A stretch of 64,000 nt of DNA. It comes from Flavobacterium gelidicaeli. GTDB taxonomy: Bacteria > Bacteroidota > Bacteroidia > Flavobacteriales > Flavobacteriaceae. The first letter of the stretch is position 1; each line of letters opens with the position of its first letter. Below, in pieces: positions 18,461 to 27,853 of the stretch. The position numbers and the translations under genes are program-made. The DNA lies in NCBI RefSeq assembly GCF_013294005.1, contig NZ_JABSNK010000001.1, positions 248,001 to 312,000 of the forward strand, in the 5' to 3' direction. A model generated the notes under the pieces. The model was not told the DNA's origin and made no database searches. It saw only the letters and a list, made by a program, of their open reading frames with translations.

Positions 18461-19345
18461 CTACCAATTCGCAAATGAAACTCCAATCCCAAGAGTAGTT
18501 TGTTGTATGTTATAATCGATTAAAGTTTCGCCATAACCTTGAAAAAATTGCGCATGCCCTCTTAAGTGACCGTGAATTGGAAAAACGTAATTAAGTTGAA
18601 TATTTCCTTTTTCGAAAGTGCTAAAGGAGTGATTTATGAGTGTATAAAACTCATGTCGACCAAAATGGGTTCCTATTTCTAATTCAGCATCACCAACATA
18701 TTTGGTGATATTTGGGTTTTCGTCTTCAGTGTCAGGTAAACGATACCAAGGTCTGAAATTTATATTCCAATTATTATATTCGTAGCCTATATTAAATACA
18801 ATTCTGTTCCAACTTCTTGATGTAGGAATGTCTTTTCCATTAGATTGATGGTTTAGTATAACTCCAAAAGTCCTGATTTTTCCTTTAAAGACATTAATAT
18901 CCATTGGAAAATTCAAGATAATTTCAGGTTCGTAATTAAGCTCTCTAAAAGCTCTTGATAGTTTTTTATTGTAGATCTGCCAGTGTGCTTTTTGAGTATA
19001 TCCCACCCACAAATCACCAGTTCCAAAGAAAACACCTTGCATCACTTTAGTCTTAAAACTGATTTGAAATTTGGCTTCAATATTATTAAAAATATTTTTG
19101 TCTTTAGTAGCAAATTCACCGCTTTCGTCAAATGGCGCTTCATTTTTCTTGCTCGACCAGCGCGCAGCAGCAAAATATATAGGACGGTAGGAAACTAGCC
19201 TAAAAGTTCCTTGCTTATCAATACTGTCTAATTCCCATTGTTGCGATATGTTTTTTCTAATAATCACATTATCAAAATCGATTTGTGAGAAAGCAGTTGA
19301 AGAAACCATAAACATAAATAGAATGACTTTGTATAATTGCGGCAT
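18461..19345 (-). CDS. pldA: Outer membrane phospholipase A
   Basis: 294 residues with a signal peptide (to about residue 20, STAFSQ). The OMPLA active-site motif is complete: N165-H166-Q167-S168-N169-G170 with the following SRSWNR (N180). It corresponds to His142, Ser144 and Asn156 of E. coli OMPLA. Alternating strands and a terminal aromatic residue (FANW) fit a 12-stranded barrel. It hydrolyses phospholipids that reach the outer leaflet, preserving outer membrane asymmetry. A TACTTTTG -7 box lies 29 bp upstream. The symbol is assigned by family. Confidence 0.88.
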   Translation of the reverse strand: MPQLYKVILFMFMVSSTAFSQIDFDNVIIRKNISQQWELDSIDKQGTFRLVSYRPIYFAAARWSSKKNEAPFDESGEFATKDKNIFNNIEAKFQISFKTKVMQGVFFGTGDLWVGYTQKAHWQIYNKKLSRAFRELNYEPEIILNFPMDINVFKGKIRTFGVILNHQSNGKDIPTSRSWNRIVFNIGYEYNNWNINFRPWYRLPDTEDENPNITKYVGDAELEIGTHFGRHEFYTLINHSFSTFEKGNIQLNYVFPIHGHLRGHAQFFQGYGETLIDYNIQQTTLGIGVSFANW

Positions 19346-19937
19346 GCTAGCTATTTTAAATTATTATAATCAACAAAAGTAGTTGATAACAGTCATAAAT
19401 CAGTTGTGTAAATTCAATTTAAGTTTACACAATTACCATGTTTCTAGAATCATTAGATTTTAGACATTTGGAAAACTTTTAGATAAAATAGCTGCATTTT
19501 TTTATATTACACTACTTAATTTAAAAAAAGAATTTAATTATACTTAAACAATTTATAAAACGATCCAATTCCTAGATGCATAAATCATAAGAATACTCTT
19601 TTAACTTATAAAAACAGTTCTCTTTTATAACTACAAATTTTTCAGTCACTTGAATTATTTGTGGTTTATTTTTTGTTAATTTGATACTAAATCGTTCAAT
19701 AAACGAACCTAGTGCAACTATTCAAAAAATACATAAAAATTTTAATTTAAAAAAACCTTTAAACAAAAACAATTTTGAATTTTATTTCAAATTAATAGTC
19801 CGAACAAACAAAAGAAAAGGTTAAGAAAGCTATAACCCAATAAAAAAAGAAGGGATAATTTTATCATTTAAAACCCCTTGAATACATAAATACTATACAA
19901 AAAAAAAACATTCTTTTTAATTTTTAAAACATTTATA
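19346..19937. other. Long AT-rich divergent intergenic region
   Basis: About 590 bp between the divergent phospholipase and vWA genes. It holds a minus-strand -7 box at 19374-19381 (TACTTTTG) for the phospholipase. The rest is very AT-rich with A-runs just before the vWA start, and no ORF, tRNA-like fold or strong hairpin is visible to me. Confidence 0.5.
19374..19381 (-). promoter_or_regulatory. -7 box of the phospholipase gene
   Basis: Minus-strand TACTTTTG, matching TAnnTTTG, 29 bp before the start codon. Confidence 0.5.
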
Positions 19938-21476
19938 ATGACACAAAAACATTTTATTATTATATCCTTTTCATTACTCCTTTTAACTAATTGTAAACAA
20001 AAGAATGACATTCAAGAAATGGATTCAATTACAATATCAGCACCCGCAGAATATGACGAGATAGCTATTGATGAACCTAACAGTGAAAGTTACGCAGAGA
20101 CTGAAGAAAGTTCCTTTGAGTCTCCTAAAACGGCCCCACTTTCTACTTTTTCTATTGATGTAGACAATGCTTCTTATACAAACATTCGTCGTTTTATAAA
20201 TAATGGACAAAAAGTCCCTACTGATGCTGTTCGAGTAGAAGAGATGATAAACTTTTTTAAATATGACTACCCGCAACCTAACGAAAAAAACCCTTTCTCA
20301 ATCAATACAGAATACAGTGACTGTCCTTGGAATGAAAACCATAAATTATTAAAAATTGGCTTACAAGGAAAAAACATCCCTATGACTAATTTGCCTGCAT
20401 CCAACTTAGTGTTTCTAATTGATGTTTCGGGATCTATGAGTGAGGATAATAAACTGCCTTTATTGAAAGAATCAATGCGAATTTTGGTCCAAGAACTGAG
20501 ACCTAAAGATAAGGTAGCTATTGTGGTCTACGCTGGATCAGCTGGTGTTGTCTTACCTCCAACATCTGGGGATAAAAAAGAAACCATTATGGATGCCTTT
20601 GATAACTTGGATGCAGGCGGAAGCACTGCAGGAGGTGAGGGAATTGAACTAGCTTATAAATTAGCTGCAGAGAACTTTATCAAAGAAGGAAACAATAGAA
20701 TTGTAATGGCAACCGATGGTGATTTTAATGTAGGTAGTTCTTCTGATAGCGACATGGAAGATTTAATTGAAGAAAAAAGAAAATCAGGAGTGTTCTTAAC
20801 CGTTTTAGGCTACGGAATGGGTAACTATAAAGACAGTAAAATGGAAATTTTGGCTGATAAAGGAAATGGTAATTACGCATATATTGACAACATACAGGAA
20901 GCCAATCGTTTTTTAGGAAAAGAGTTTAAAGGTTCTATGTTTGCTATTGCAAAAGATGTAAAAATTCAAATAGAATTTAACCCTAAACATGTACAAGCTT
21001 ATCGATTGATAGGATATGAAAATCGAAGATTGAAAGCCGAAGATTTTAAGAATGATGCTGTAGATGCTGGTGAATTAGGTAGTGGTCATACCGTAACCGC
21101 ACTGTACGAGATCATACCAACAGGAGTTAAAAGTAGTTTTATCCCTGATGTTTTAAAATATTCAAAAACAAAAACAGAAACTATCAATTATAATGATGAA
21201 CTAGCGACCGTAAAATTTAGATATAAAAAACCCGATGGAGAAAAAAGTATCGAAATGATTCAAACTATCAACAGTAAATTAGTAGGATTACAAAGCAGCT
21301 CAGCTGATTTTAAATTCAGTGTTGCAGTTGCTTGGTTTGGTTTAAAATTAAAAGAGTCCAAATTAATTACAAATACCTCCGTTGAATCCATCAAGAAATT
21401 AGCGAAGTCAGGTTCTTCAAATGATGATGAAGGATATAAATCTGAATTCATAAGATTAGTTGATAATGCTAAATAA
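19938..21476 (+). CDS. von Willebrand factor A domain lipoprotein (YfbK type)
   Basis: 512 residues. A type II signal peptide ends in lipobox LTNC (C19), so it is a lipoprotein, probably surface or periplasmic. The N-terminal YfbK-like domain (about 66-130) contains PLSTFSIDVDNASYTNIRRF in two parts. A vWA domain (about 155-330) carries the MIDAS motif DVSGSMS (D162) and later ATDGDFNVG. A C-terminal DUF3520-type domain follows (about 335-510). Members bind ligands through a metal ion; the partner is unknown. It stands alone here, unlike the MoxR/vWA operons. The 50-nt gap to the TatD gene makes co-transcription possible. Confidence 0.9.
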   Translation: MTQKHFIIISFSLLLLTNCKQKNDIQEMDSITISAPAEYDEIAIDEPNSESYAETEESSFESPKTAPLSTFSIDVDNASYTNIRRFINNGQKVPTDAVRVEEMINFFKYDYPQPNEKNPFSINTEYSDCPWNENHKLLKIGLQGKNIPMTNLPASNLVFLIDVSGSMSEDNKLPLLKESMRILVQELRPKDKVAIVVYAGSAGVVLPPTSGDKKETIMDAFDNLDAGGSTAGGEGIELAYKLAAENFIKEGNNRIVMATDGDFNVGSSSDSDMEDLIEEKRKSGVFLTVLGYGMGNYKDSKMEILADKGNGNYAYIDNIQEANRFLGKEFKGSMFAIAKDVKIQIEFNPKHVQAYRLIGYENRRLKAEDFKNDAVDAGELGSGHTVTALYEIIPTGVKSSFIPDVLKYSKTKTETINYNDELATVKFRYKKPDGEKSIEMIQTINSKLVGLQSSSADFKFSVAVAWFGLKLKESKLITNTSVESIKKLAKSGSSNDDEGYKSEFIRLVDNAK

Positions 21477-21529
21477 TGCAATAATAAACGAAAACGGAAT
21501 CTAAATCAATACCTACATTAGATAAGACA

Positions 21530-22330
21530 ATGACAACATACATAGATATAGGAATTAATTTAACTAATAAACAATTCTACAACGACATTGATAACATCAT
21601 ACAAGACGCAGTTAAAGCTAATGTATCTAAAATGATAATCACTGGTACAAGTATAAAAAACAGCGAGCAATCAGCATTAATTGCTACAAAACATCCAGAT
21701 ACTTTATACACCACGGCAGGAATCCATCCGCATGAAGCGAAAAATTTTGATAATCAAAGTATTTCGAAGCTAAAGGAATTATTATTACAACCCCAAGTAG
21801 TTGCTGTAGGGGAATGTGGACTCGATTTTGATCGGGATTTTTCGCCCAGAAACATACAAGAAAGCTGTTATGAAGCGCAGTTAGCATTAGCAATTGAAAC
21901 TCAGAAACCATTATTCCTACATGAAAGAGCCGCTTTTTCACGATTTATAAGTATTACTAACCAGTATTTACCCGAATTGCCCAAAGCAGTCGTACACTGT
22001 TTTACAGGAACTTTGCAGGAAGCAAAAATTTATCTCGATAACGGATTCTATCTTGGTTTTACCGGAGCAATATCAGACACTTGGCGTTTTCAACATTTAA
22101 AAGAAGTGCTGCAATACATCCCGCTAAACAAAATAATGATTGAAACCGATGCACCCTTTATGTTACCCAAGAATGTTACTAAAAACCTCTTAAAAAAACA
22201 GCACGAACGCCGTTGTGAACCTGCTTTTCTACCTTTTATTGCCGAAACAATTGCACACTTTAAAGGAATCACAATAGATAAAGTAGCTGAACATACCACA
22301 TTAAATTCTAAAACTTTTTTCGGAATTTAA
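21530..22330 (+). CDS. TatD family metal-dependent DNase
   Basis: 266 residues, the normal length of TatD TIM-barrel hydrolases. Metal-site residues are visible: DIGINLT at the N-terminus (in place of HxH), GIHPHE (near 65), GECGLDFDRD with the bridging glutamate, LHER, HCFTG and ETDAPFM near the end. E. coli TatD acts as a 3'-5' exonuclease in DNA repair; the substrate here is inferred. It follows the vWA gene at 53 bp and ends in an exceptionally long hairpin terminator. Confidence 0.92.
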   Translation: MTTYIDIGINLTNKQFYNDIDNIIQDAVKANVSKMIITGTSIKNSEQSALIATKHPDTLYTTAGIHPHEAKNFDNQSISKLKELLLQPQVVAVGECGLDFDRDFSPRNIQESCYEAQLALAIETQKPLFLHERAAFSRFISITNQYLPELPKAVVHCFTGTLQEAKIYLDNGFYLGFTGAISDTWRFQHLKEVLQYIPLNKIMIETDAPFMLPKNVTKNLLKKQHERRCEPAFLPFIAETIAHFKGITIDKVAEHTTLNSKTFFGI

Positions 22331-22350
22331 AATATGAAGTCACTTATTAC

Positions 22351-22397
22351 TAACCACAAACACCTCAGTTTACTGAGGTGTTTGTGGTTATTTTTTT
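22351..22397 (+). terminator. Long perfect hairpin terminator after the TatD gene
   Basis: An 18-bp perfect stem (22351-22368 with 22373-22390), a TTTA loop and a T-run. It overlaps an upstream in-frame ATG of the next gene, which is one reason to reject that start. Confidence 0.95.
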
Positions 22398-22428
22398 ATT
22401 AATTTTAGAAATCATAAACCCACAAACT

Positions 22429-22860
22429 ATGAAAATTTTAAGTGAATCACAAATAAAAGAAATAGCCGAGCAAATGGATTGTGGTATGCGCTGTTACCAC
22501 AATACGAAAACAAACAAACTACTCTTTTTTCCAGTTGAATTAGACTTTGAAGATGAAGTCAACGCCGAGTTCTGGCAAGAGGATATTGAAGAATTAGAAA
22601 ATGAAGCTACTAATTACCTAGAAGTTGAAAAGCCAGAAAGTCATGATTCCTTCAGCATGATGCAAGAATTTGCAAACAGTACTTCGCTAGATACTAAGTT
22701 TCAAGACAAATTGATTACCGTTCTAGAGATGAGAAAACCTTTTGCCAATTTTAAAACTTGTATTGATAATTCAGACTATAGAGAAGATTGGTTTCGTTTT
22801 AAAAGTAATTGGATGCAAAAATGGGTAAAAGATCAATTAAAAATGGATTTAGAAGAATAG
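22429..22860 (+). CDS. UPF0158 family protein
   Basis: 143 residues from the ATG at 22429. An earlier in-frame ATG at 22378 lies inside the preceding terminator stem and would add a spurious hydrophobic stretch. The protein is acidic, with LDFEDEVNAEFWQEDIEELE near residue 40 and the NFKTCIDNSDYREDWFRFK region near residue 105, both typical of UPF0158. Cytoplasmic; function unknown. No obvious operon partner: pirin starts 100 bp later. Confidence 0.82.
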   Translation: MKILSESQIKEIAEQMDCGMRCYHNTKTNKLLFFPVELDFEDEVNAEFWQEDIEELENEATNYLEVEKPESHDSFSMMQEFANSTSLDTKFQDKLITVLEMRKPFANFKTCIDNSDYREDWFRFKSNWMQKWVKDQLKMDLEE

Positions 22861-22961
22861 TTCACTCTAAACCCCATCAGCCCATTTCTTAATCTAGGTT
22901 AAGTGTCTATTGATTGCTTAGTGCGTAAATTTGTAGAACATAAATCACTAAATTTATAAAC

Positions 22962-23678
22962 ATGGAAAATACTGTATTACACAAAGCAACTACTAGAGGA
23001 CACGCAGATCATGGATGGTTAAATGCTTACCACAGCTTTAGTTTTGGTAGTTGGTACAATCCAGAAAGAGTACAATTTGGTGCACTTCGTGTTTTGAATG
23101 ACGATACTATTGCGGCGGGAATGGGTTTTGGTACACATCCGCACGATAATATGGAGATCCTAACGATTCCGCTTGAAGGCGATCTAGCACACAAGGATAG
23201 TATGGGGAATACGGAGACTATTAAAAATGGCGATATACAGGTGATGAGCGCGGGAACTGGAGTCAAACACAGTGAGTTTAACCCTAACGATGATCAAAGA
23301 ACAAAATTATTGCAGATTTGGGTTTTCCCCAACAAGAAAAATGTAACGCCTCGCTACCAACAAATAACGTTGAATAAGGCGGATCGACACAATAAATTAC
23401 AACAAATTCTATCTCCTAATCCAGAGGACGAAGGCGTATGGATTCATCAAGATGCTTGGTTTCATTTGGGAAAATTAGAGAAAGACACTAGTATTGACTA
23501 CCACATTAAGAAAGAAGGTAACGGCGTTTATGCTTTTGTCCTTTCGGGACAATTAACCATTAACGGTCAAGAATTAGATACTCGAGATGGTTTTGGAATT
23601 TGGAACACGACAACATTAGAATTAAAAATGAATTCAGATGTTGAACTATTGCTAATGGAAGTTCCCATGCAATACTAA
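22962..23678 (+). CDS. Pirin family bicupin protein
   Basis: 238 residues, a bacterial YhhW-type pirin. The N-terminal cupin carries the metal-binding pattern HPHDNMEILTIPLEG with HxH and glutamate (near 57-70) and SAGTGVKHSEFNP (near 90-105). The second cupin (about 130-235) is less conserved. Some members are quercetin dioxygenases; the physiological substrate is unknown. The small GNAT gene follows 17 bp later, so the two are likely co-transcribed. Confidence 0.92.
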   Translation: MENTVLHKATTRGHADHGWLNAYHSFSFGSWYNPERVQFGALRVLNDDTIAAGMGFGTHPHDNMEILTIPLEGDLAHKDSMGNTETIKNGDIQVMSAGTGVKHSEFNPNDDQRTKLLQIWVFPNKKNVTPRYQQITLNKADRHNKLQQILSPNPEDEGVWIHQDAWFHLGKLEKDTSIDYHIKKEGNGVYAFVLSGQLTINGQELDTRDGFGIWNTTTLELKMNSDVELLLMEVPMQY

Positions 23679-23695
23679 CTAAAAACAAAAAGACG

Positions 23696-23980
23696 ATGAG
23701 TAAAAAAGTGCAATTAGAAAATAACGAAAAAGAAGGTGTTTTTTACATCGAAAACAATGGTGAACTAGTAGGCAAAATGATCTTTAGACATACTGGCTCT
23801 AAGCAAATAACCATTGACCATACAGAGTTTACAGATGATGAAACAGGAAAAGGATTAGGAAAAGAAATGGTTATAGAAGCTGTTTCTTATGCCCGAAAAG
23901 AAGGCATCACTATTGTTCCATCTTGTCCTTTTGTAGCACATGTTTTTGATAAAAATGCTAATTTTAAGGATGTATTGTAA
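23696..23980 (+). CDS. Small GNAT-type acetyltransferase (YidJ/YjdJ group)
   Basis: 94 residues, the mini-GNAT form (PF14542-like). The acetyl-CoA region is GKGLGKEMVIEAVSYAR near residue 53, followed by the conserved PSCPFVAHVF end. The substrate is unknown. Seventeen bp separate it from pirin, and a hairpin terminator follows. Confidence 0.85.
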   Translation: MSKKVQLENNEKEGVFYIENNGELVGKMIFRHTGSKQITIDHTEFTDDETGKGLGKEMVIEAVSYARKEGITIVPSCPFVAHVFDKNANFKDVL

Positions 23981-24058
23981 CAACTACTTTACTATTAAAA
24001 TAATTACCCATTAACGTAAAAGCGCTGTAGAAGCAAACGCTATACTGCTAAAATTAAT

Positions 24059-24102
24059 AAAAAAGGCTGACTCCTAATATATATTAGTGTCAGCCTTTTT
24101 AT
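24059..24102. terminator. Bidirectional terminator
   Basis: AAAAAGGCTGAC / GTCAGCCTTTTT with an inner ACTAATATATATTAGT-like palindromic extension. It sits between the convergent GNAT gene and the large membrane protein gene. Confidence 0.88.
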
Positions 24103-24121
24103 TGTTAAGCAAATTCTATTT

Positions 24122-25753
24122 TTATTTATCTTTTAAGTCTAAATTTTGAAACGATGAAACATCAATAACGGCTTCCATATCTACATCAAAAGATAGTGTT
24201 ACATGATCTCCTATCATTGTAACTGGTAACTGACTCGATATTTGAGAAGATCCCACAAAGATGTTAGGGTAGTCTTTTACTTTAAAGTAATAAAAACTAT
24301 TGCCATTTTTAACGTCATTTTGGATTCTAGTAATCACTGTTGTTAGCACTTTTCTATTAGAAACACTATTTGGATTTACCTTATTATCTGACATATTGTA
24401 GACATTTTTATACGATGTTAATGCCTCACGCATGGTATTCCCTACTCCCACAATAGTATAATCAGATATGGCAACCATAGCAAACATCTTTACTAGTCCC
24501 CCTTTATCTTTTAAGGTCATCACATACGTTGGAATATTATTGATATTGTACGGAATAGGCAACGAAGCTTGATATCCTTTCTCTTGTACTTTACCCTGTG
24601 CTGAACTTTGAGCAGCATATTCTGTAGCGCCACCTTGTTTGTAAAAAGTAGCTTCTTTTGTTCGCGTATCTACTAACACAAATCCTACCGCAGATTCATC
24701 TTTTCCTACAGAGGTTAATCCTGTGTACCAATATGATCTGTTGTCGTTGCCATATACTAAAGTCAATCCTTCGGTAATTTGAAGTTTATTTTCATTAGAA
24801 AAATTCCAATATCCCTGCACGTATTCTCCCCAATCGTTTAACTGTTCTTCTATAAATTTAATCGGTTGAATGCGGTCTACCCATTTAGGTGTGTTTGCAA
24901 TCGAATATTCTTTCATTTGGCCTGTTTGTGCATTGATTAGAACAATTCCTGTTGCTTCGTCTCCGCTGAAACCAATTTCTTTTTTGAATGTAGTCACTAC
25001 CCAAAAAGGCAATCCTTTATCGTCAATCTCAAAACTAAAATCTTCTAAACCTACCGTAGCGTAGCCACTTAAATACAATAGCCGTTTAATATTTGATTGA
25101 AAATACGCCTTAGGTTGGTACTTAATTTTTACTGGGCTTCCGCCAATATTTTGCACCAACTTCACATCTCTTTCATTTGTAGCCGAAACCATTACATATC
25201 CAGCTGATCCAGATCTATTGTTCATCCATTTAAAAAAACCAGAGTGCAACAACGGAGCTACCCAATACAAGTCATTGTTCACCTTTTGAATACAAAATTC
25301 TCCTAATTCTACCTGGCTACCTAATGCAGGTTGTGACCCCAATACTTTCTCTCCCAATAAGTGTGCTAAATCCTCATCTACCACTCTAATTTCATCGATA
25401 GAAATAGGAGCAATATGATTAGAAATTTTATTGCCATCAGCTACCTTACCTAGAAGTGTTTGATAAGCTGCCGTTCTAAAAATAGGCAAACTAGTCAATA
25501 GCGGTGTAATTACAAGATAAGCTAGCACCACGAGCATGAAGTACAAAACAAATTTATTGGGTCTCTTAGCAATTTTCACTTGCTTTTTGTCTGGCGAAAT
25601 ATGCAGACCCGTTGATATGAAAATCCATAGCACACTTAACAATAGTAGCGCAATAGGAAATCCCACAAAACCGTAATTAATTGTAGGCATCCCTACATAA
25701 AAAAGTAAAATCGCAACTATAATAAAAAGCGAACCCGAAACTATATTTTTCAT
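24122..25753 (-). CDS. Large membrane protein of unknown function
   Basis: I do not recognise this 543-residue protein. Residues 1-50 form two hydrophobic helices (FIIVAILLFYVGM and FPIALLLLSVLWIFI), and a third lies near 68-88 (FVLYFMLVVLAYLVI). The remaining 450 residues are soluble and beta-rich. They contain two similar segments with a VLxxxxTG or VDTRTKEATFY turn (GIVLINAQTGQMKEYS near 288; VGFVLVDTRTKEATFY near 375). These resemble PepSY-like repeats, suggesting a duplicated domain outside the cytoplasm. A minus-strand -7 box, TAACTTTG, lies at 25809-25816. Single gene, no pathway context. Confidence 0.7.
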   Translation of the reverse strand: MKNIVSGSLFIIVAILLFYVGMPTINYGFVGFPIALLLLSVLWIFISTGLHISPDKKQVKIAKRPNKFVLYFMLVVLAYLVITPLLTSLPIFRTAAYQTLLGKVADGNKISNHIAPISIDEIRVVDEDLAHLLGEKVLGSQPALGSQVELGEFCIQKVNNDLYWVAPLLHSGFFKWMNNRSGSAGYVMVSATNERDVKLVQNIGGSPVKIKYQPKAYFQSNIKRLLYLSGYATVGLEDFSFEIDDKGLPFWVVTTFKKEIGFSGDEATGIVLINAQTGQMKEYSIANTPKWVDRIQPIKFIEEQLNDWGEYVQGYWNFSNENKLQITEGLTLVYGNDNRSYWYTGLTSVGKDESAVGFVLVDTRTKEATFYKQGGATEYAAQSSAQGKVQEKGYQASLPIPYNINNIPTYVMTLKDKGGLVKMFAMVAISDYTIVGVGNTMREALTSYKNVYNMSDNKVNPNSVSNRKVLTTVITRIQNDVKNGNSFYYFKVKDYPNIFVGSSQISSQLPVTMIGDHVTLSFDVDMEAVIDVSSFQNLDLKDK

Positions 25754-25808
25754 AATAAAAGAGCATTTAATAATTAGTAGATAAATCCTTATTTTGTTAC
25801 ATCAAACC

Positions 25809-25816
25809 CAAAGTTA
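25809..25816 (-). promoter_or_regulatory. -7 box of the large membrane protein gene
   Basis: Minus-strand TAACTTTG, matching TAnnTTTG, 56 bp upstream of the start. Confidence 0.45.
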
Positions 25817-25946
25817 ATTTTAGGGAAACTTAGATAAGTTGAGCTCCAAATAATTATTTAAAAAACAGTAAATTAGCACTAGCTCAAACCAATTGTGGCA
25901 GCCACTTTATCCTAACTTTCAAATACACATTTTAAAACACTACCAA

Positions 25947-26354
25947 ATGGAAAATGCACTCGAAAATGATATTACAGGACATATAGGAATGCAGAAATAT
26001 TTGTGCACTATTACATGGCGCAACGGCCAATTTATAATGGACGAACCTGAAAAAATTGAAGGCCAAGATTTAGGACCTGATCCCTATACCACGCTGCTTG
26101 CCTCGTTAGCAGCTTGTACGCTCTCTACTTTAAGAATGTACATTGATCGAAAAGGATGGGACATACCCGAAATCAATATTGCCTTAAATTTTCATCAGGA
26201 AAGCAATCCTGAACTCACTACAACAATTACTAGAAAAATCACTTTTCCTGTTGCTGTTGAAGCTGATATAAAGAAACGACTATTGATCATTGCCGAGAAA
26301 TGTCCAGTCTCTAAATTATTGAAGAGTACTATTATAATTGATACACTGTTGTAG
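25947..26354 (+). CDS. OsmC family protein
   Basis: 135 residues from the ATG at 25947, whose N-terminus MENALENDITGHIGMQKY suits the family; an earlier in-frame ATG would add 18 unusual residues. OsmC/YhfA features are visible: GPDPYTTLLASLAACTLSTL with the resolving-type cysteine near residue 60, and the second cysteine in AEKCPVSKLL. OsmC-like proteins reduce organic hydroperoxides with a Cys pair. The gene abuts the IS110 element downstream, whose insertion may have separated it from its former neighbour. Confidence 0.88.
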   Translation: MENALENDITGHIGMQKYLCTITWRNGQFIMDEPEKIEGQDLGPDPYTTLLASLAACTLSTLRMYIDRKGWDIPEINIALNFHQESNPELTTTITRKITFPVAVEADIKKRLLIIAEKCPVSKLLKSTIIIDTLL

Positions 26355-26438
26355 TACTTCCTTATATAAACTAAACGAAATATCTAGGTACTATCTTTAA
26401 AACCTAATTTGTTTTAATTTATTTTCAATATATTTGGA

Positions 26439-27597
26439 TTAGCAGAGAGGAAACGTACTGCGATTTTTCGTTGAATGTTTACCTTGTTTAGCCTCAACTT
26501 GTTTGGGGCTAATTTTTTTATCCGTTTTTGCGTTTGTGCCTTTTTCAAAGGCAAGCAGAGAAGAAAGCTCCTGCTCCTTTTCTTGAATATTTATTTGATA
26601 ATCAGAATCGTATCGCTCATTTTTCTTCCACAAATGATAGACCATCACTAATATTTTTTTTTTGTACCGCTACATAACTTTTCATTTTTATAGCATGTTT
26701 TTCAAATGTCCTATTATATAAATCTAAAAACGGTTTTTCTTTACACGTTATAACCACTAAAGACGGCATATGAAGTGCTCTTCTTATTCTTGAATTACCT
26801 TTTTTTGATATTTTAGTCTTTCCTACTCTTGTTCCAGATTGGGCTTCTACAACATCATAACCAGCATAAGATACCAATTGCTTATAATTTTCGAATAGTT
26901 CAAAACCATTAGTTTCTGCTATTAAAGTTGCAATTGTTAAATAACCTAAGCCTTTCATTGCTAGAATATTTAAGCATTTTCTATAAACCACATCATCTGA
27001 TTTTAAATGTAATTTCATCTTTTTACTTAACTCTTTCAACTGAGAATCAAAAAGGGCTAAAGTGGTTTTAAGTTGTTCAATTGTCATTTCACAAGGATAC
27101 ATACCGTGCTTTAATGCATGAATTTGGTTACTTATAACTGTTTTTAACTCTTGTATATTTTGATGTTGCCTAGTGTAATTGCGTAATTCATAATAATACC
27201 GACCTAGCGGTTGCCAAAGTCCTAAGCATTGTTCAGCTCCCATTTGTGCTAACCCTCTAGCGTCAATACTATCATTTTTTGATTTTAAACCTAAGCATTC
27301 TAAATATTTCTTTGCCTTATTGGGTAAAACAATAGATAGTTGGTATCCTTTTTCAAATAAATATAAGGCACAATTTTCATGATAGACACCTGTGGCTTCC
27401 ATGCAAACAACCAAAGGTAACTCCGTAGCTTTATGCCATTTTGTTATCCAAGAGTCTAAATTTTTAAAACCACAGACAGTGTTGTTAAATGTAATTTTAG
27501 ACATAAACTGAACTTGCTGATTTTGGTCGATCACACAAATAGATCCGTCTATTTTTTTACTAGAAACATCTAATCCTACAGAATACTTTAAAGTCAT
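26439..27597 (-). pseudogene. IS110 family transposase, frameshifted in an A10 run
   Basis: The first frame (326 residues) has the RuvC-like DEDD domain (D10 in SVGLDVS, E67 in CMEATGVYHE, D109 and D112 in NDSIDARGLA). The C-terminal Tnp domain carries the SG motif expected for the catalytic serine (S254 in QSGTRVGK) and ISKKGNSRIRRAL. After VAVQKK the frame runs into NISDGLSFVEEK and stops. Deleting one A from the ten-A run (plus-strand T run 26654-26663) gives QKKILVMVYHLWKKNERYD and about 60 more residues, matching usual IS110 C-termini. The catalytic core is complete, so the 326-residue product might still work. Transcriptional slippage on A10 could restore the long form. Confidence 0.85.
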
Positions 27598-27599
27598 AA

Positions 27600-27850
27600 C
27601 ATTGGCTGTTTAAGACAAACAAAAAACTACATGGGTCTTGGCTCATTAGTTATACTGCATCTAAATTAAAAACCTAGTGCTTAAGTACTATTGCGACTTG
27701 AAATGTAATTAAAATGAAGTTGATTAACCTAACTTACAATATCGTACTAAACGTATCTGGCCCCGATAGAATTTTGCAACTTCATTTTGTTTATCAATTA
27801 TTACTATTTTAAAGATAAGTATTTTATCATTTTGTAACTATAACAAAGAT
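27600..27850 (-). ncRNA. Candidate bridge RNA in the IS110 leader
   Basis: The 250-nt leader upstream of the transposase is noncoding. A perfect 12-bp stem (27711-27722 with 27777-27788) encloses a 54-nt internal region. Its tip can form a small hairpin (AUACGU / ACG-A-UAU). The two unpaired flanks would be guide strands, as in the target-binding loop of IS110 bridge RNAs. A second near-palindrome, TAGTGCTTAAGTACTA, lies at about 27676-27691. The 5' flank of the loop contains ATCGGGGC, which matches the DNA next to the element. RNA ends and the donor loop are not defined; this is structural inference. Confidence 0.45.
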
Positions 27851-27853
27851 ATG

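Larger units (their letters stand above)
26380..27853 (-). mobile_element. IS110-group insertion sequence
   Basis: About 1.47 kb. A DEDD-type transposase gene with a long upstream leader and a short downstream tail is the IS110-group layout (IS1111 elements have the long noncoding end downstream). No terminal inverted repeats or target duplications are seen, as expected. The left end is placed next to a minus-strand ATCGGGGCT where CT (27855-27854) could be the core dinucleotide. The other end is a guess near 26380. Confidence 0.75.
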
